Assembly (NCBI RefSeq): GCF_900090225.1
Contig: NZ_FMHY01000002.1
Span: 6,634,001-6,698,000, forward strand
Length of the DNA stretch: 64,000 nucleotides
Direction of reading: 5' to 3'
From: Micromonospora eburnea
Lineage (GTDB): Bacteria > Actinomycetota > Actinomycetes > Mycobacteriales > Micromonosporaceae
Both the position numbers and the translations under genes were made by a program. Each line of letters opens with the position of its first letter. Position 1 is the stretch's first letter. Below are positions 62,302 through 64,000 of this stretch, piece by piece. The notes below the pieces were generated by a model, which made no database searches, was not told where the DNA came from, and was given only the letters and a program-made list of their open reading frames with translations.

Positions 62302-63278
62302 GCCGTCTCACCGACCTTCGTGGACTCGTCGACCTGGCGGTGCTGGCCGGGGACCGGCGCGGTGGCGGTCAGTTCGAGGAAGACGCTCTCCAGGTCGACC
62401 GCGACCGGCGTCAGCTCGCTGACGTACAGGCCCTGCTCGGCGAGGAGGCGGCTGACCGCGGCGGGCTTGTCGACGCCGGCGAGCATCAGGTGGTCCGGTT
62501 CGGTGGTGGTGACCTGGATCCCCGCCCGGGTGAGCGTGTCGGCGGCCTGCGGCAGGTCGGTGACCGCCTCGAGCCGGACCCGTACGGTGCCGTGCGAGTG
62601 GGCGGCGAGCACCTGCTCGACCGGTCCGAACGCGACCCGCCGGCCCAGCGAGATGATGGTGACCGAGTCGCAGATGAGCTGGATCTCGCCGAGGATGTGG
62701 CTGGAGAGCACCACGGTCATGCCCGAGGCGGCGAGGTCCCGCATCAGGCTGCGCATCTCCCGGATGCCGCCCGGGTCGAGGCCGTTGGCGGGCTCGTCCA
62801 GGATCAGCAGCTTCGGGTTCTTGAGCAGCGCGGAGGCGACCGCGAGGCGCTGCTTCATGCCGAGCGAGTAGGTCTTCACCCGCTCGCCGGCCCGGTCGCG
62901 GAGCCCGACCAGCTCCAGCACCTCGTCGACCCGCTGCCGGGGCAGCTCTCCGGCCTGGGCGAGCAGGCCGAGGGTGTCGCGCGCGGAGAAGTGCGGGAAG
63001 AACTGTGGGCTCTCCACGATGGCCCCGACCTGTCCGGCGACGACCGGCAACGCCTGCGGCAGCTCATGGCCGAGGATGGCCATCCGGCCGCCGTTGGCCT
63101 GGATGAGGCCGAGCAGGGTACGCAGTGTGGTGGTCTTGCCCGAGCCGTTCGGGCCGAGGAAGCCGTGCACCTGCCCGGCCTCGACCCGCATGTCGAAGCC
63201 GTCGAGCGCGTGACGTGTCCCGCGCTTCCGGCTCCGGTACGTCTTGCGGAGACCTTCGATCTCCAGGACAGCCGTCAA
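62298..63278 (-). CDS. ABC transporter ATP-binding protein
   Basis: A 326-residue ATPase. Walker A is GPNGSGKTT, signature YSLGMKQRL, Walker B LLILDEPANGLD and switch VLSSHILGEI. The C-terminal 90 residues form an accessory DUF4162-like domain. GGGGAGG lies 5 nt before TTG at 63278, which is preferred over the upstream ATG at 63353. It overlaps the permease gene. Two palindromes upstream suggest dedicated regulation. Confidence 0.92.
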   Translation of the reverse strand: MTAVLEIEGLRKTYRSRKRGTRHALDGFDMRVEAGQVHGFLGPNGSGKTTTLRTLLGLIQANGGRMAILGHELPQALPVVAGQVGAIVESPQFFPHFSARDTLGLLAQAGELPRQRVDEVLELVGLRDRAGERVKTYSLGMKQRLAVASALLKNPKLLILDEPANGLDPGGIREMRSLMRDLAASGMTVVLSSHILGEIQLICDSVTIISLGRRVAFGPVEQVLAAHSHGTVRVRLEAVTDLPQAADTLTRAGIQVTTTEPDHLMLAGVDKPAAVSRLLAEQGLYVSELTPVAVDLESVFLELTATAPVPGQHRQVDESTKVGETA

Positions 63279-63314
63279 GCTGACCTCCCCCGATGAGTAG
63301 TGACAACGGACACC

Positions 63315-63349
63315 ATACGCGGTATGCAGCGGCCACCAATACCCGGTAT
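63315..63349. promoter_or_regulatory. two ATAC-S-CGGTAT operator-like boxes upstream of the ABC exporter
   Basis: ATACGCGGTAT (63315-63325) and ATACCCGGTAT (63339-63349) start 24 bp apart and each is nearly palindromic; both are followed by GCA. They lie 37-71 bp upstream of the ATPase start, where GntR/YtrA-type repressors usually bind for such exporters. Confidence 0.55.
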
Positions 63350-63361
63350 GCACGTGTCGCG

Positions 63362-63416
63362 TTGTTAAGCGGGGGCCCTTCCTCTACCGGAGGCGTTAAG
63401 AAGGGGCCCCTCCTTA
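63362..63416. terminator. hairpin repeat, copy E, against the DeoR-type stop codon
   Basis: TTGTTAAGCGGGGGCCCTTC, CTCTACCGGAGGCG and TTAAGAAGGGGCCCCTCCTT; on the minus strand it follows the regulator's TGA after 7 nt. It differs from copy D at only a few positions. Confidence 0.75.
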
Positions 63417-63420
63417 CCGC

Positions 63421-64000
63421 TCAGGCGCAGACGACGTGTACGCCGGCGTCGCGGAACGCCTGCACCAGGGCGGGGGGAGCGCCGGAATCGGTCACCAGCG
63501 TCTCCACCCGGTCCACGGGGCAGATCCGGGCGAAGGCGTGACCGCCCAGCTTGGACGAGTCGGCGATCACCACCACCCGCTTGGCCCGGGCCACCATGAG
63601 ACTGTTCATCGCGGCCTCGCCCTCATGGTGGGCGGCGGCGCCGAGCTGCGGGTCGATCGCGTCCACGCCGAGCAGCGCGACATCCAGGGTCACCTCGCGC
63701 AGCAGCGCCCCGCCCAGCGGGCCGACCAGTTCGAACGACTTGGGCCGGACCACGCCCCCGGCCACCACCACCTTCATCCGCGAGCGGACCAGCAGCTCGT
63801 TGGCGATGTTCAGGGCGTTGGTGACCACGGTGAGCTGGGCACCCTCGGCGCTGGTGTTGAGGTCCGGCCGGACGGCGAGGGCCCGGGCCACCTCGGTGCT
63901 GGTGGTGCCGCCGTTCAGGCCGACCACGGTGCCCGGGGAGACCAGCGCCGCGGCGGCGGTGCCGATCCGCTGCTTCTCGGCCGAGTGCTTGGCCGTCTTG
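63421..64000 (-). CDS. DeoR/GlpR-family transcriptional regulator, C-terminal part (cut by the window edge)
   Basis: The frame is open to the window edge and gives 193 residues. SAEKQRIGTAAAALVSPGTV, VVGLNGGTTSTEVARAL, VVTNALNIANELLVRSRMKV, VVAGGVVRPKSFELVGPLGG and VVIADSSKLGGHAFARICPV form the DeoRC sensor domain, which binds phosphorylated sugars. The N-terminal HTH lies beyond position 64000. Upstream partners are therefore unknown. Its stop is followed by hairpin repeat copy E. Confidence 0.92.
   Translation of the reverse strand, partial: KTAKHSAEKQRIGTAAAALVSPGTVVGLNGGTTSTEVARALAVRPDLNTSAEGAQLTVVTNALNIANELLVRSRMKVVVAGGVVRPKSFELVGPLGGALLREVTLDVALLGVDAIDPQLGAAAHHEGEAAMNSLMVARAKRVVVIADSSKLGGHAFARICPVDRVETLVTDSGAPPALVQAFRDAGVHVVCA

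Overview
The window is chromosomal DNA of a very GC-rich actinomycete, most likely a member of the Micromonosporaceae (Micromonospora/Salinispora type). Support comes from the extreme third-position GC, frequent GTG/TTG starts, mycothiol biosynthesis (mshD), an actinobacterial GlnR, a Cys-rich Ms5788A-type leader peptide, actinobacterial SAM-IV and SAM-I riboswitches, and a GGGGCCCC/GTTAAC hairpin family placed directly against stop codons. I see no plasmid, prophage, transposase, CRISPR array, tRNA or rRNA.

Layout. 1-4.8 kb: end of a DsrE gene, a small membrane protein, the sulfur operon (leader peptide, rhodanese sseA, DUF1416 sseC), an LmeA-like protein and a polytopic membrane protein. 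5-12.3 kb: glnR, a polysaccharide deacetylase behind a structured leader with a 21-codon uORF, mshD, and pstSCAB behind a PHO box; the order glnR-mshD-pst resembles mycobacterial synteny. 12.3-18.4 kb: an epoxide hydrolase divergent from a WYL regulator across a perfect palindrome, a NUDIX hydrolase, a Gfo/Idh/MocA oxidoreductase, and a DUF47-pit low-affinity phosphate operon with its own PHO box. 18.6-24.7 kb: an ECF41 sigma factor, DUF402, DinG, a REP-like repeat mosaic, an AI-2E-type permease, a GroES-like protein and a tiny membrane protein. 24.8-35.8 kb: PrsW protease, SAM-IV riboswitch plus class V aminotransferase, FUSC protein, HD hydrolase, DUF4031, GlpD, a polytopic subtilase, a double GNAT and a small acidic protein. 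35.9-44.9 kb: groEL2 with two CIRCE operators, a repeat-rich membrane protein, a cold-shock protein, PaaN, GNATs, a strongly folded leader RNA, and thrC under a SAM-I riboswitch. 45-53.4 kb: a lipoprotein, DoxX, an ABC permease with an unusual hydrolase-ABC ATPase fusion, a roadblock protein and a CDC48-type AAA ATPase. 53.4-58.7 kb: a ten-gene gas-vesicle operon. 58.8-64 kb: a GNAT, a PP2C-like protein, a DUF3263 protein, an ABC exporter pair and the end of a DeoR regulator.

Themes. Phosphate supply is represented twice (Pst and DUF47-Pit), each with 11-bp direct repeats like PhoP boxes. Sulfur/methionine control is represented by three RNA-level devices: the Cys-rich leader peptide, SAM-IV and SAM-I. 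Stress functions include groEL2 with HrcA sites and a gas-vesicle operon preceded by a SigB/SigF-like promoter. The least explained items are the three-way-junction leader RNA near 43.2 kb, the extracellular-hydrolase/intracellular-ABC fusion at 47.2-50.1 kb, the SD-masking hairpin near 5.8 kb, and the stop-codon-anchored hairpin family.
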